Source of the DNA: Adiantum capillus-veneris
Taxonomy: Eukaryota; Streptophyta; Polypodiopsida; Polypodiales; Pteridaceae
DNA: 64,000 bases
Reading direction: 5' to 3'
Assembly (NCBI GenBank): GCA_014529385.2
Contig: CM043971.1
Location: 32,448,709-32,512,708, forward strand
A model generated the notes under the pieces. The model was not told the DNA's origin, did not search any database, and saw nothing but the letters and a program-made list of their open reading frames with translations. Both the position numbers and the translations under genes were made by a program. Shown one piece after another: positions 46,391 through 57,900 of this stretch (positions are counted from its first letter, which is position 1; each line of letters starts with the position of its first letter).

Positions 46391-47171
46391 TGTCACAAAC
46401 TGATGGCGTGGCTTCACAGGGCTCGGGAAAAGATAGGTTCGCTTTATCCAAAGCCTGTTCAGAATGAAAAATGGCCGTCTCAAATTTGAGCGAGAAGGTT
46501 CTCAAGCCGGTTCAAATTATGGAATTTGTAGTTATAATATGAGATTTTTAGAGTGATTATCCCTCTCAAATTTAGAGTTAGCCTCCTCATATGCACATGA
46601 AGAGGTTCCAAAGCCGGCTCCACAAGAAATGTTTCCCGAGCCCTACCACCCGTGACAGGACAAGTGACGTGGCAGGCTGTACGGAGGTCCTGTAAATTGT
46701 GTCAACTGCTGACATGGCTGCTGTACGGTTTCTCCGCAAAAAAAGCGTTGACTGCTGACGTGGCTGCTGTACGGATTTCCGCCAATTGTGCTGGCTGCTT
46801 TTTGGCAGTTTTTGGGACCAGATGCTTTTGGGACAAAGTGCTTTTGAGTTTACTGCTTTTGGGGCTCTGCTTCGGGGCATCCCTTGTAAGAATAAATAGA
46901 TCCTAGGGACCTCACTCTGCAGAGCATCTAGACGCAAAGTCTGAGAGCAGAGGTCTCGCGAGTGTTGTACTTTGGTCAAGCATTAATAGAAAAATAAATA
47001 CCGAAAGGGGCCCCAGATTTTGGGGCCAATACCTCTAGGCACGGAACTACGCCGAGCCGTGTCTGACTCTCTCTCTCTAATTTGAAAGTGTGATAAAGTT
47101 GTGAAGTATTTTAAGAGATTCTCTCGTGTGTCGTGCCCGATTCCCGACTTACGGTGCCCAAGTCTGTAACA
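46391..47171 (+). repeat. LTR copy L1
   Basis: Starts TGTCACAAACTG after a purine run (GAGAGGGGG) and ends CTGTAACA. U3 holds three modules of about 45 bp at 46664, 46709 and 46754 built on TGACGTGGC and GTACGG. Further on, GAGCATCTAGACGCAAAGTC marks the R region and AATAAATACCGAAAGGGG the polyadenylation area. The family occurs six more times to 59470. Confidence 0.8.
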
Positions 47172-47975
47172 AGCGGGCCCTTGGAGGGGGGTTTGGAACC
47201 CCATCTGGTGTTAAGTCTCCTTCTCTCTCTATCACTCACAGTATCATTCTCTCTTCTCTCTTTCGCTTTTGCACATCTATTTCATGAACTAAAAGGAACT
47301 CTCTCAAGTAAAAGGAACCTTGAGTACGCACTGAGCACTCAAGTGATGTGACGAGTATGCCCAAAGCTTGCTCATCTTTGGTGTGAAAGTGGTTTGACCA
47401 CACCACAACTATGTTTTTATTAAATACCCTTTTGTCTTAGCCTTGCCATGTGTGGAAAGCCCTGACCATTGAGCTTATATGTGCCCTTCTCCCCTCCCAT
47501 AATGGTGGAGTGAATGCGAGTGTCAGGAGGTATAAGGAAGGTCTTATCCACTATGTAAACGGGTAGTGTCTAATCCTCTACAAGGGAGTGTAAATGCGGT
47601 ACACATAAATTGCATAGGAAAAGGGTGTAAGGTTGCCAATGGTGAAGTCACTCTTCACAAAAGGGGAAAGTTGTGAAGCACCTCTTCACATAAGGTGGAT
47701 TATTTTGTGTGCACAAGAAAAGGTTTTGTTAAAGATATCATAATAACACATGTACACACAAAAAGAAACTTTGGAACTTGTGGTTGGGCTAAGATCTCAA
47801 TTGGGATAGTGATGTGAGTGTGATGTGCATGTATAGTGATTGTCGTCTTTGTGCAAGTGTTGGATATCACTGGTCTAGTCCATCAATACTTAGTCAGTGT
47901 CTACTGAACTAGTTTCTTTCCTATGTCTGTTTTTGCATAATCCAGGGTGATTACAATTCTTTCAAGAGGGGGGTA
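47172..47975 (+). mobile_element. Short non-coding interior between LTRs L1 and L2
   Basis: About 800 bp without a coding frame, ending in TTCAAGAGGGGGG, a polypurine tract directly before L2. Together with L1 and L2 it looks like a small non-autonomous LTR element (TRIM- or LARD-like). No clear primer site. Confidence 0.55.
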
Positions 47976-48590
47976 TGTCACAAAACAATGGCGTCGCATG
48001 GCCTATTGGGCAAGACCCAGCCAAGGGGCCTAAATCCTAATGGAAACGATAGCAGAAGTGCTAACTTGCAGGTTCTTGTCACAAAGTGATAACTTGGCAT
48101 GCCCAACTAGAAGAGAAATGGTTGAGTGGACAAGAGACAACAACCTTGAAGAACATACAAGCACCAACCCGAAACCCTAAAAGACACAAGCTTGCACGTT
48201 GAAACAAGTTTCCGTAACTCGCCCTGACATGCTGACGTGGTAGATCGTACGGATGCTGACGTAGCAAGGCCTGTACAGATTTTCCGTGTCCTATGCTGGC
48301 TGTGCCACATGGCATGTTGTACGGAATTCCGCGATTTGCGCTAGCTTTTGGGAGCAGATGCTTTTGTGGTTCAGTGCTTTTAAGCCTGATGCTTTTGGGG
48401 CTCTGCTTTTGGGCATCCTTTGTACTGTTTATAAGAGCCCTTGGGCCCTCCCTCTGCAAAGCATATGGACGCAGAGTCTGAGATCAGAGGACCCTCGAGA
48501 GTTGTACCTTGATGTGATCAATAATAAAGAAATACCGAAAGGGCCACCAATCTTTCGGGCCAGTGCTTCTAGGCACAGAACTCCGTCGTG

Positions 48591-48629
<39 letters not shown>

Positions 48630-48630
<1 letters not shown>

Positions 48631-49979
48631 CCCTAGATCTCCCTTGCCTTGCCTCGTCCTCCTTCACGCTTCCCCCACCCTCCCCCTAGGCGAGGGGCTG
48701 CCTTGTGGGGGGGCATCAACAGCCCCGCCCTCAACGAGGCTCGACTCCGCCCTGCTGTCGCCCAGCCAACGAACCTCAACTCTGCTCGCCCACGAGCCCG
48801 GCGCCACAACTGAGCTCGACTCTGTGCTGCACTGCCCGCCCACGAGCCCGGCACTAGAACTGAGGCTCCAGTACCGCCAACGAGACCTACTGCCAGGCCC
48901 GTGGGGTCCGCTCCGCTGCCCCTGTTCGTGGAGTTCGACTAGCTCCTGCTCTGCAAACGAGGCTCGAGCGCCCATGGCTATGAGAAAAGAAAACCTTCCA
49001 AGCAGCAAGTAAAAACAGTGCAACAACCTTTTTTTTAGCCCAAGCAACATAGGCATAGGTTCCCTTGGGTGTGCCTTTCGGGCAACAAGCATGGCTACTT
49101 GGGCCTCATCCCAAGGTAAGCTGACCTTTGCCGGGGTTGTGGCGACACCCCCGAAGATGGACAGCCCTACCCGCCTCCAGAATGAAGTCGAAAGGCTCCG
49201 CAAGGAGAACAATGAGCTCAAACAAAGACTGATTGCCATCAAGGCTAGGCTCACCGTAGTGGAGAACTACAAGAAGGAAGAGATGGAGCAGATGGAAGTC
49301 AAGTTCAACGAAACAAAGGCAAAGGTAGAGACCTCTCTCACCAAGACGGTCAAGAACCAAATGCGAGGTCATCCTTCACAAGGTCGACGATCGTGTGGCG
49401 TCCACACTACACGAACAACAACGACAAGATGATATAGCTCCCAATGTCCGCATTGGTGGGCTCCCAAGCGACTGGAAAGGTGACGGGGATCTCAAGCTCG
49501 AGTCCTTTTCATGCATCCAATCAACAACCCACATGATATAGTGGGATTTAGCCACAATCAACTCCATTACACACGAACATCGTACTAACCATGCAATCAT
49601 CGCTTTCAAGACCAAGGCGGACCGAATCAAACTCCTCGAGCAATCGAGGCTTCTTAAAGACACTAAAATTTGGTTTGCAAAAGACCTTACTCCCGCCCAA
49701 CTCAAGCAGAAGAAGGCCGAACTCCAAGAGATGCGAGAGGCACGCACGGCAGGAAAATGGGCAGTTTATGGCGGAGGCAAAACCATTATCCAGGAGTTTC
49801 GAACTCCCAAACCGGCCCCCCCTTCATCCACCCCTCCTTAGGCTTTGTCCATTCTATCTTCTCTTTTTGTTCACCCCTCGTTGGACCCTCAGTCCCTAAC
49901 TGAGATGTATCTGACAACCCCCTTGCACTATTTTGTGTTCGGTCCCATAGGTCATATCTGACCTCCGTGGACGATAATT

Positions 49980-50036
<57 letters not shown>

Positions 50037-50038
50037 AA

Positions 50039-50100
<62 letters not shown>
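48630..50100 (+). mobile_element. ORF1-only LINE relative (half-LINE)
   Basis: Carries an ORF1-type protein only, with the same 3' end as the full LINE at 54014-58483 (GGTCCCATAGGTCATAT, then GACGATAAT), and a tail of CT and then TA repeats. No reverse transcriptase. It would depend on a partner LINE for movement. The left end is not defined. Confidence 0.65.
49091..49841 (+). pseudogene. LINE ORF1-like protein, broken
   Basis: A coiled coil with leucine heptads (NEVERLRKENNELKQRL) comes first, then in another phase NVRIGGLPSDW (RNA-recognition-like strand), then a C-terminal part with AKDLTPAQLKQKKAELQEM and REARTAGKWAVYGGGK. This is the layout of L1-type ORF1 proteins, which coat the element RNA. 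At least two breaks: a frameshift near 49365 and a stop near 49536. Confidence 0.65.
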
Positions 50101-50101
<1 letters not shown>

Positions 50102-50175
50102 AGTTCAGTGATTTTTGGAGTTCTTGTTCGTGTGTTGCTATTGATTCCTCGCTTGGAGTGTCCAAGCCTATAACA

Positions 50176-51172
50176 TTCTGGTTCGAGTGGCCCAAAAAGG
50201 GGGTTAGGGTTAAAAACCGATCGAGGGGCCTAAACCATTGTGAAAATAATGCAGGATCCTCAACTTACGTAAGAAGAGCTAACATGGCAGGCCGTGCGGA
50301 TTTCCACGAATTGCGTTGATGACGTTGCAAATCACCTTGGGCTTTTTGGGACACCAAATTTTGGCCCTAATGCTTTAGACTTGTGGCTTTTCATGTAATT
50401 GTTTTTAGGATAAGCCAGGGGCCAGTGTACCCAAGGCCTCACTTCTGCTCAGATTTGGCTTGGAAGCCTTGAGAAAAGGACCTTCGGACATTGTACTTTG
50501 TGAATCATAATAATAAAGAAATATCGAGAAGGGGTGCCAGTGTTTGGGGCCAGTGCATCTAGGCGCGGAACGACGTCGACTCTCTCTAGGTAATTTGCAA
50601 TTTTCTCACATGTGTTGCAGTATATATTTGGCTTGGAGTGTCCAAGTCTACTACAACTTGTAGACCCTTGGCCGAGGGGCCTAGAATCCTAAATTAAAGC
50701 AAAACCAAGCAAAACCAACACACAAACTAAAATTACGTATCTGCTAATCACGTGGCATGTTGTATGGACCATCCCGGATTTTTCATTGACAGTATGTACG
50801 GATTTCCGCATTTTGTGTTCCAGTCATATGGGTGCCAAATTTTGGACCAACCGCTCTTAGACCTACTGCTTTTCATGTAACTGCTTTTGGTAAGGCATGG
50901 GGCCTTTAAATAAGCCTTGTGGGCTCTCTTTGGCATTCTAATTTCTAGCCGCGGGAGAGCAGAGCAAAGCCACAAAGTTGTACTTTGTCCAAGAAATATA
51001 AAGAAATCCCGAAAGGGGCGCCACAATTTGGGGCCACTGCAGTCTGGGAGTGGAACTCTGCCACTCCGTGTCTCGTGTGGATTCTCTCTCTCTTTCAGTT
51101 TACTTGTTTTAAAGTGTTTAGAGTCTGTTTAATCTGCACTTTTCCCTTGGCACGTGGTGCCCTCCCACTACA
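50176..51172 (+). repeat. LTR copies L3 and L4 in tandem
   Basis: L3 ends near 50653 after the hairpin GGCTTGGAGTGTCCAAGTC; L4 follows and ends CCCACTACA at 51172, next to a tRNA-Met type primer site. Both hold CATGGCAGG or CACGTGGCATG modules, AATAAAGAAAT and the C(A/T)AAATTTTGG phrase. The left end of each is blurred. Confidence 0.65.
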
Positions 51173-51538
51173 TTGGTATCAAAGCTTCAATCATGTGCTT
51201 TTCTGAAAGCATGCCGGTCCTCCCAAGAACAAAAAGAGCAATGTGGCGTTTTTGGATTCCTACGGTTCTTCCTCGACGAACTTTGTGACATACTCTCAAG
51301 GCATCCTCAACATAACCTCCTGATTTTGTTTTCAACAATTTTTGAGCTACATGTTGTCTCCTATACTGCCTAAGGCTATTCCTCCTACGCCTCCGGCACC
51401 AGGAAGCACAATGGCCTCTACCCGAGTTTTCAAAAACATGGTACAACCATATGATGTTGACCTTGTGCAATTGCCTCTGCCACAGCTGTTGCCACCACCT
51501 CCCCCACCGCTACCTGGATACAATGGTTGGTGGAGTTC
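51173..51538 (+). mobile_element. Short interior between L4 and L5 with primer site and proline-rich frame
   Basis: TGGTATCAAAGC at 51174-51185 is a near-perfect tRNA-Met primer site. A frame from about 51342 into the start of L5 is proline-rich and may be a gag remnant. Only 366 bp, far too short for an autonomous element. Confidence 0.55.
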
Positions 51539-52210
51539 TGTCACAAACTGCTGACGTGTCAAAAGCCCTGAAGAAGGGAGCCAACTTACACATGCCGGCC
51601 GAGGGGCCTAAACCCTAAGAAGAACAAGTAGCAGAAGAAGAAGTCCTACCAACTTATGGGGACCCCGTCCGATGGGGCCCCAGTGACATAAAGGGAATAA
51701 AATAAAGCAAGACTCACACACACTCATGCAAAGCTGATGACGTGGCAGCTGTACGGAAGTTCCGGAATTTACGTTGGCTGATGATGTGGCAAGCTGTATG
51801 GATTTTCGCGTTTTGCGTTGGCTGATGACGTGGTAGGCTGTACAGACTTTCATAAATTACGCTGGCAGTTTTTGGCATTGCTTTTTAGATGAGAAGCTTT
51901 TGAGTTTTGAAGGCTTTTCACTGTAACTGCTTTTCAGGCCAAGGGCCTTTAAATATGAGGTTAGGGCTCATTCTCTTGCATGCTTTCTGGAGAAGGTGCA
52001 AAGTCTGAAGTACCGGCTTGTACTGTGTTGATGCAATATAAAGAAACACCGAAAGGGGCGCCAAGGTTTGGGGCCAACACTCTCAAGGGTGGAATTCCGC
52101 CACTCCATGTCGCGTGTCATCTCTCTCTCTCTCAATTCAGTTGTTATTGAAGTGCTAAACGTTTGTTTCAGTCTGTTCTTTTCTATTGGCACGTGGTGCC
52201 CGTCTTGTGA
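51539..52210 (+). repeat. LTR copy L5
   Basis: Starts TGTCACAAACTGCTGACG. U3 holds three modules of 44 bp starting 51733, 51777 and 51821, each GCTGATGA(C/T)GTGG then CTGTA(C/T). TTTAAATATGAGG near 51949 is a TATA candidate. A perfect tRNA-Met primer site TGGTATCAGAGC follows at 52214-52225. Confidence 0.8.
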
Positions 52211-53737
52211 TAGTGGTATCAGAGCATCAGGCGTGTGCTTTTTTGAAAGCATATCTGTCCTACATAAGAGCAGACAGAGCTATTGGAATTTTATTTGAGG
52301 TATCTTCGGCCTCCGACCCCTCTGAAAGCATACCGGTCCTACATTCCAGCCACCATTCGGCGGTTGCGCACTCCAGAGGGGGTGGTGAGTTGTGGTTTGC
52401 TATGGACACACCGATGCACTCATCAGAGGAGTTCACATAAGATATGGCCATGCTCATGGCTTATGGAATTCCGACATTCCCAGAGAAGACACCACCATCT
52501 TGGGTGGACAGACACTTACCAATTGACCTCGACACGTCAGATCACTTGCTTACGCAACAACATCTACATGGACTTAGGGAGAGGATCTTGGATCTCTTCT
52601 TGGACAAGTTCATTGCTTGGATCTACAGACTGGAGTGGACTTCAGTACTTTGGACTCTCTTTGAGAGTTTACCCGCGAGATGTGGGAGATCAGGCATCCC
52701 GCAACTACATTCGAAGTCACCCAGAGCTTGACTTGGATGGTAGTGCAGTTGCTCTTCTACACTCCTAATCATTTGGATTGCTACCTTCAGAGTTGCTTAC
52801 ACTCAGCCTTAGTAACCTTACAGCAGACTTATCCCAAGACCTAGGTAGTAGGCCACTCCCAGATCAGTCACATTGAGAGCCACACCGAGATGCGGTTTGG
52901 TGGCGTTGTTGGTGCGGATTTTGTTTTGGTTGACACCAAAGGATTGGAGGTGAGATACAGGCAAGATGGCGCAGTCAGACTGGTCTGGCCTTTCCTCTTC
53001 ACAGAGGTTCTTCATAGCGCAGACTCCTTCATCTGGCTTTCCCTTCTTCATACAGGATGATTACGGTGCAAACAACTTCGTCTGACCACACCTCTTCTCA
53101 AAGGCCCTTCACAACGCAGACTGTTGAGTCTTGCTTTCCCCTCATCTTGGATTACCCTATGTACTGACAGGACACCATTCGGTGGTGGTACGTGCGGTCT
53201 ATCAATGACTGCTGCAGCTTTCGGTAGCTTCTACAATGCAGACTGCTTAGTCTGGCTTTCCTTGTTTCGGAGGACGTTTACGGCACAGATTACTACATCT
53301 GGCCTTCCTAGAGTTTCACACATCTTAGCCACCTCGCCACACTGGGTTGCAGGTTCATGCATTGACAGGCTTCAAGTCATGCTCATGACGGTTCCTTGGC
53401 TTCTCCATTTTCTCCAGATGGTTTGACTATAGACACCACAGATCCTATTGGGTAGGACACTTGCAGGTTTATTGGCACTTCTTTCACGACAAGGAGTTGT
53501 TTTCACACTCAATTCGAGACCTTCACGCAATCTCTTCACCCTGTATTGGCGGAGTACAGCAGTTTACTACACTACTCGTGACGGCACTTTACCATGGAGA
53601 TTTCTTGGTGGTCAGGACACCCCAAACTGCTGCTACACTCATAGAGTATCCTTCAATGGACATTGTAACAGACATCTTCATCATTTGTCTCACATCTTCG
53701 GCTTCATACGGTTTGTTCAGCATCAGGTGCTGAGAGG
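52211..53737 (+). mobile_element. Interior of the L5-headed element, gag-like remnant
   Basis: The primer site is followed by TGTGCTTTTTTGAAAGCAT, as after L4. At 52444-52731 a frame starting MAMLMAYGIPTFPEK may be a gag remnant; I cannot match it to a family. The rest (52770-53737) has no frame and carries five stem-loop motifs. It ends in a purine run GAGAGGGGG. Confidence 0.5.
52976..53307 (+). repeat. Five imperfect stem-loop motifs
   Basis: Copies at 52976, 53020, 53117, 53239 and 53285 follow the pattern CAGACT, four to five bases, AGTCTGGCTTTCC. The copy at 53239 is the clearest hairpin (CAGACTGCTTAGTCTG). Others have one to four changes. Confidence 0.7.
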
Positions 53738-54013
53738 GGGTGTTAGATTTACACCACTCTGCTGCTTCACTCACGTCTAGGGCACTTCCTTGTACGGCTA
53801 GTGTCTCTGGGCTGGCCACCTATAGCATAGGTTGTAACTTGTACTTATCCGGCCGCCCGAGTTTGGGGTCGGCCGCCCACTTGAGTTGAGCGCCCAACTT
53901 GGGCACTCATATATATGGGGCCAGGGGGGTACACATTTCATTATCATATGATCATTGTATTGATCTCTTGTTCTAATAGTCAACGGGGGGCTAATTGCCC
54001 CATCTTCAAGGCA
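53738..54013 (+). promoter_or_regulatory. Region upstream of LINE ORF1, GC-box-like repeats and TATA-like sequence
   Basis: Three related words, GGCCGCCCGAGTTTGG (53851), GGCCGCCCACTTGAG (53871) and AGCGCCCAACTTGGG (53889), precede CATATATATGG at 53909. It may be the LINE 5' UTR promoter or an LTR fragment beginning TGTTAGATTT at 53738. I cannot place the LINE 5' end exactly. Confidence 0.45.
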
Positions 54014-54946
54014 ATGTCAGACAAAACTCGCAAGGGTGGAAAAGCCACACTCGCCATGGAGAATGATGCAAAATCTCCAAGGAATTTGGATGCTAATCCA
54101 ACCACATCGTCTACAACAACGGAAGCAATGATCATGGCTTACTTGATCTCGTTACAAGAAACCGTCAACAAGCAAGGTGAAGAGTTACGCGCACTTGCAA
54201 TGGAGAATGGTACTTTAAGAGTTCTCGTTGTGGAGAATGAGCACCTCAAGAAGGTTCTTGAAATGCAAACAACGCGCTTGATGCATCTTGAGAATAAAGT
54301 TCAAGAATGTAAACGCTCTCTTGTGGACATGAATGTAGTGAAAGAGCGCTTGAGCAAAGTTGAGAGTGATCATGTATTGAAAGAGGAAACGATAGACACA
54401 ATACGACATGATGTATGTGAGATGAGAAATGCATCCAAATCATGGGCTGATATATGTAAGGATAATGTGGTTTCTACATCTCCTATCACGCAAGCCATTG
54501 TCCAAGCAAAGAATGTAGAGAATGTGGACACTCAAGAATTGCAAGAACGACAAAAACGCTCAAAGAACATCGTCATTCGTGGAATCAAGGAGGAAAGCAT
54601 GGAAACACCCCAATCTCTTGCGGTTGCTATTGAAAAGTTTTTTGCTACACACTTTGGCATGTCAGGAATCATGGCTTATGGTGCACATCGAGTTGGAAAA
54701 CAAGGAGTCCCTCGCTCGGGAGAAAGACCTATTGTATGTACCATGGCTGATGAGGTAAAGAGAAAGATCATCCTTGACAATGGTTGGATCTACCTCAAAG
54801 GAACGGGTTGTAATGTATATGAGGATCGCACTCTTATGCAACAAAATGTACGTCGCAAAGCATACGAGGAAAGAAGCAAGAAGGTTAAGGTATCATCTCA
54901 AGAAGAAAAGGCACTTGAGGAGGATGCAAGTCCACCCAACAAATAG
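54014..54946 (+). CDS. LINE ORF1 protein
   Basis: About 310 residues from MSDKTRKGG; an upstream Met at 53915 would add 33 residues of unconvincing sequence. Residues about 35-160 form a long coiled coil (trimerisation in the family). The part around NIVIRGIKEESMETP is an RNA-recognition-like domain, followed by RPIVCTMADEVKRKIIL, typical of L1-type ORF1 C-terminal halves. Function: RNA chaperone that coats LINE RNA. It ends six bases before ORF2, in another phase, which suggests reinitiation for ORF2. No stop or frameshift seen. Confidence 0.8.
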   Translation: MSDKTRKGGKATLAMENDAKSPRNLDANPTTSSTTTEAMIMAYLISLQETVNKQGEELRALAMENGTLRVLVVENEHLKKVLEMQTTRLMHLENKVQECKRSLVDMNVVKERLSKVESDHVLKEETIDTIRHDVCEMRNASKSWADICKDNVVSTSPITQAIVQAKNVENVDTQELQERQKRSKNIVIRGIKEESMETPQSLAVAIEKFFATHFGMSGIMAYGAHRVGKQGVPRSGERPIVCTMADEVKRKIILDNGWIYLKGTGCNVYEDRTLMQQNVRRKAYEERSKKVKVSSQEEKALEEDASPPNK

Positions 54947-54952
54947 GGACAC

Positions 54953-57900
54953 ATGATCTATGAGACCAACTCACGCTTGCGAATAAGCTTTTGGAATTGT
55001 AACGGGTATCCATGGAATGCGGGAATTGGCATTGATGAGCTTACCAATGACTCCGATGTGATACTTCTTGTCGAAACATGGGAGCATGATGCGCAACGAA
55101 TTCTTGGATTTGACAAATACGATGTACATTCTTTGATGTGGGCCAAAAATGCAAAGCAACGAAGAGGCCAAGGAGGCATAGCATGTATGACCAAAAAGGG
55201 TTTGAAAGATGTTTCCATTGTCAAAGAAGATAAGTATAAACGCTACTTATGGCTGAAAATCAGCCCACCAAATGGTCAAGTCATGTTTGTGGCCGGCTGC
55301 TACATTCCTCACTATGACTCCAACTTTTATGCTCGCTTGAATATGGATAGAGATCAGCCCTTTGTTGAACTAGAGGAAGACATTGCTTATTACAAGGATC
55401 AAGGTGAAGTCATTGTTTTTGGAGACATGAATGCTCGCACAAATATGTTACAACACGACACACAACAAGTCGACATGCCGCATGTATCAAGAAGAGTGGA
55501 TGACTCATACATGTATAATCGAAGTTCTAATGATGCAAAAGAAGTGGATCACTATGGAAAGTCACTTCTACATATGTGCAATAGTACCGGAATGCTCATT
55601 GCAAATGGTGTATCTCTATGGCAAGGCACCAATGACTTTACATGTAGAAAGCACAATGGTGCTAGCGTGATTGACTATATGTTGTTCTCAGAAGCCACTC
55701 TAGAATGCATACAAAGCTTTACACTTGGTGAATGGAATCCGGAATCGGATCATAGGATGTTATGTATTGACCTCAAGTGTGGTAAACGGCTCGAGCATGT
55801 AGCCTCCAATCATGATGTGAATCATTTGTACCTACGTCTAGACTTCAAACGAGCACTTATATATGCTGATATGGTGGACCAAATGTTAAGCATGATAGAG
55901 CATCAAGGGAGCCCAACATTAGAATGCAAGTGGAAAGTTTTCAAAGAAGTAATTTTCTCTTGTGCGAAGGAATGCTTTTCGGCGAAACACATGTCTTGCA
56001 AAAGGTCTAAGAAGGGTAGCACCAAGAAGAAATGGTTTGACATGGAATGTAGTCAAGCCCGAAAACACTTGCTAAGATTGGATGCAATCAAAGACAAGGA
56101 AGTTTACTTGGAATGTTCACACACATACAAAGCACTTGTTCAAAAGAAGAGGAGAAGGTGGGAAGTCGAAAAACAACTTCTTTTAGCACAAGAGAAAGCA
56201 CATGCATGTGGCAAGTTTTGGCAAAATCTAAAAGGCAAGCGCGTTGAGAGCTTTGGTGACTTGACTCTTGAGGATATGTATATGCATTGTAAGAACCTCT
56301 ATGAGCAACCCAATGTTGATAAGATGGAGGGTTGTAGCTCCCTTCCATTTATGTCTCCCTTCTTTACCATTGAAGATGTATGCCGCGCGCTTGAGAAACT
56401 TGCTGCTCGCAAGGCAGGTGACCTTCAAGGTGTCAAGGCTGAAATGATTAAATGGACAAGCAAGAAAACACGATATTGGATATGCGATATGTTTAACCTT
56501 GCACTTCAGTATGGCATGCCTCATGATTGGAGTGCAAATTGGATCAAACCTTTGCACAAAGGAGGAGATGTAAACAATGTGAACAACTATCGCACTATAA
56601 TGGTTGGTTCTTTGATGGCAAAGTTATTTGGATGTATCATGGAGATGAAGATAAGTGAATGGGCTGAAAAGAATGGCAAACGTGCGCTTGGCCAAGCAGG
56701 TTTTCGAAAGCATCATAGCACTATTGATCACCTTGTCACTCTTCGAGTTCTTATGGAAGCGTCTCGATTGAAAGGAAAAAAGTTGTATTGTTGCTTTGTG
56801 GATTTCAAGAAAGCTTTTGACATGGTACCGCGAGGAAATCTTTGGAGACGTATGCAAAGCCTTCAAGTGCCGAGAGAATTTATGCATGCAGTCTTTCGCA
56901 TCTACCAAAAAGTGATATGTCGATTACGTATGGGAGATGGAATTTCAGAATTTTTTGCAAGCACTATTGGTGTCAAACAAGAATGCCCACTTTCCCCAAC
57001 CCTCTTTGGGCTACTCATTGATGAATTGGAATACATGGTTCTTGATTGTATGCAGCAAGAAGGCATAGAAGAGGTTAAGATTGGAAATGCAGTGATCATG
57101 CTTTTGCTTTATGCCGATGATGTAGTGCTCTTGGCACATACCTTAGAAGATGCACAAAAGCTTATGAGTGTCTTGGAACGCTTTTGCCTACATAGCGGGC
57201 TGATCGTGAATGGATCCAAAACCAAGGTTATGCTTGTAAAGACCCTCAATGACGAAAATCCATGCATTGTATACAACAATGAGAAACTTGAAGTGGTAGA
57301 TCACTTCAAGTACCTTGGCCTTGAGGTTCCATCCAATCATAAATGGAAGGATTGTGCAATGCGTCGCTTGGAAGCCGGAAAGAGGGCTTATTATGCATTT
57401 GAGAACATGTGCAATGCAGGAGAGATCAAGTCTTGGGCTCTCAAAAAGTACCTCTTTGACACATTGGTGACACCGGTGCTTCTTTATGGAGTGGAGGTGT
57501 GGGGTGGAAGCATCGGGAAGTCTACTTGGAAAGAGTTTGAGAATGTCCAAAAGCGTTTTCTCACCAACTTTCTCCAAGTCAAGACACAAACACCCTACAT
57601 GCTCTTACTTCTTGAGTCCGGATCGCTTCCCATTGAGGTCTTGGGCATGGAAAGGGTTGTGGAGTACATGCGTAAGACACAACGTAGCCCTTTGCATCGA
57701 CTTCCTAGAATCGCATATGAAGCAAGTCAAAAGGTTCAAAAGACATGCAAGAGCAAAATACTAAGTTCGGGGTGGATGCTTGATATCAAGAAATGGTTTG
57801 GAAGATGGGATGCATGTCACTTGGTCAAGGATGCGTCGATCGACTCCCAAGTTAATGAGGCCTTCTTACAACGCCAATGTATCATGGCTTGGGAGAAATC

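Larger units (their letters stand above)
47976..50175 (+). repeat. LTR copy L2, split by an ORF1-only LINE relative
   Basis: L2 starts TGTCACAAAACAATGG. It runs to a GT microsatellite (48594-48629); the last 75 bp (50101-50175, ending TCCAAGCCTATAACA) lie after the LINE-like insert. Comparison with L6, where the two parts are joined by a CT run, supports an insertion at the microsatellite. Confidence 0.7.

Noticed and set aside
48563-49254. Frames of 149 and 196 codons in GC-rich sequence
   Set aside because: They run through a GT microsatellite and lie opposite or ahead of the ORF1-like protein; no family features, although a 5' part of the half-LINE could lie here.
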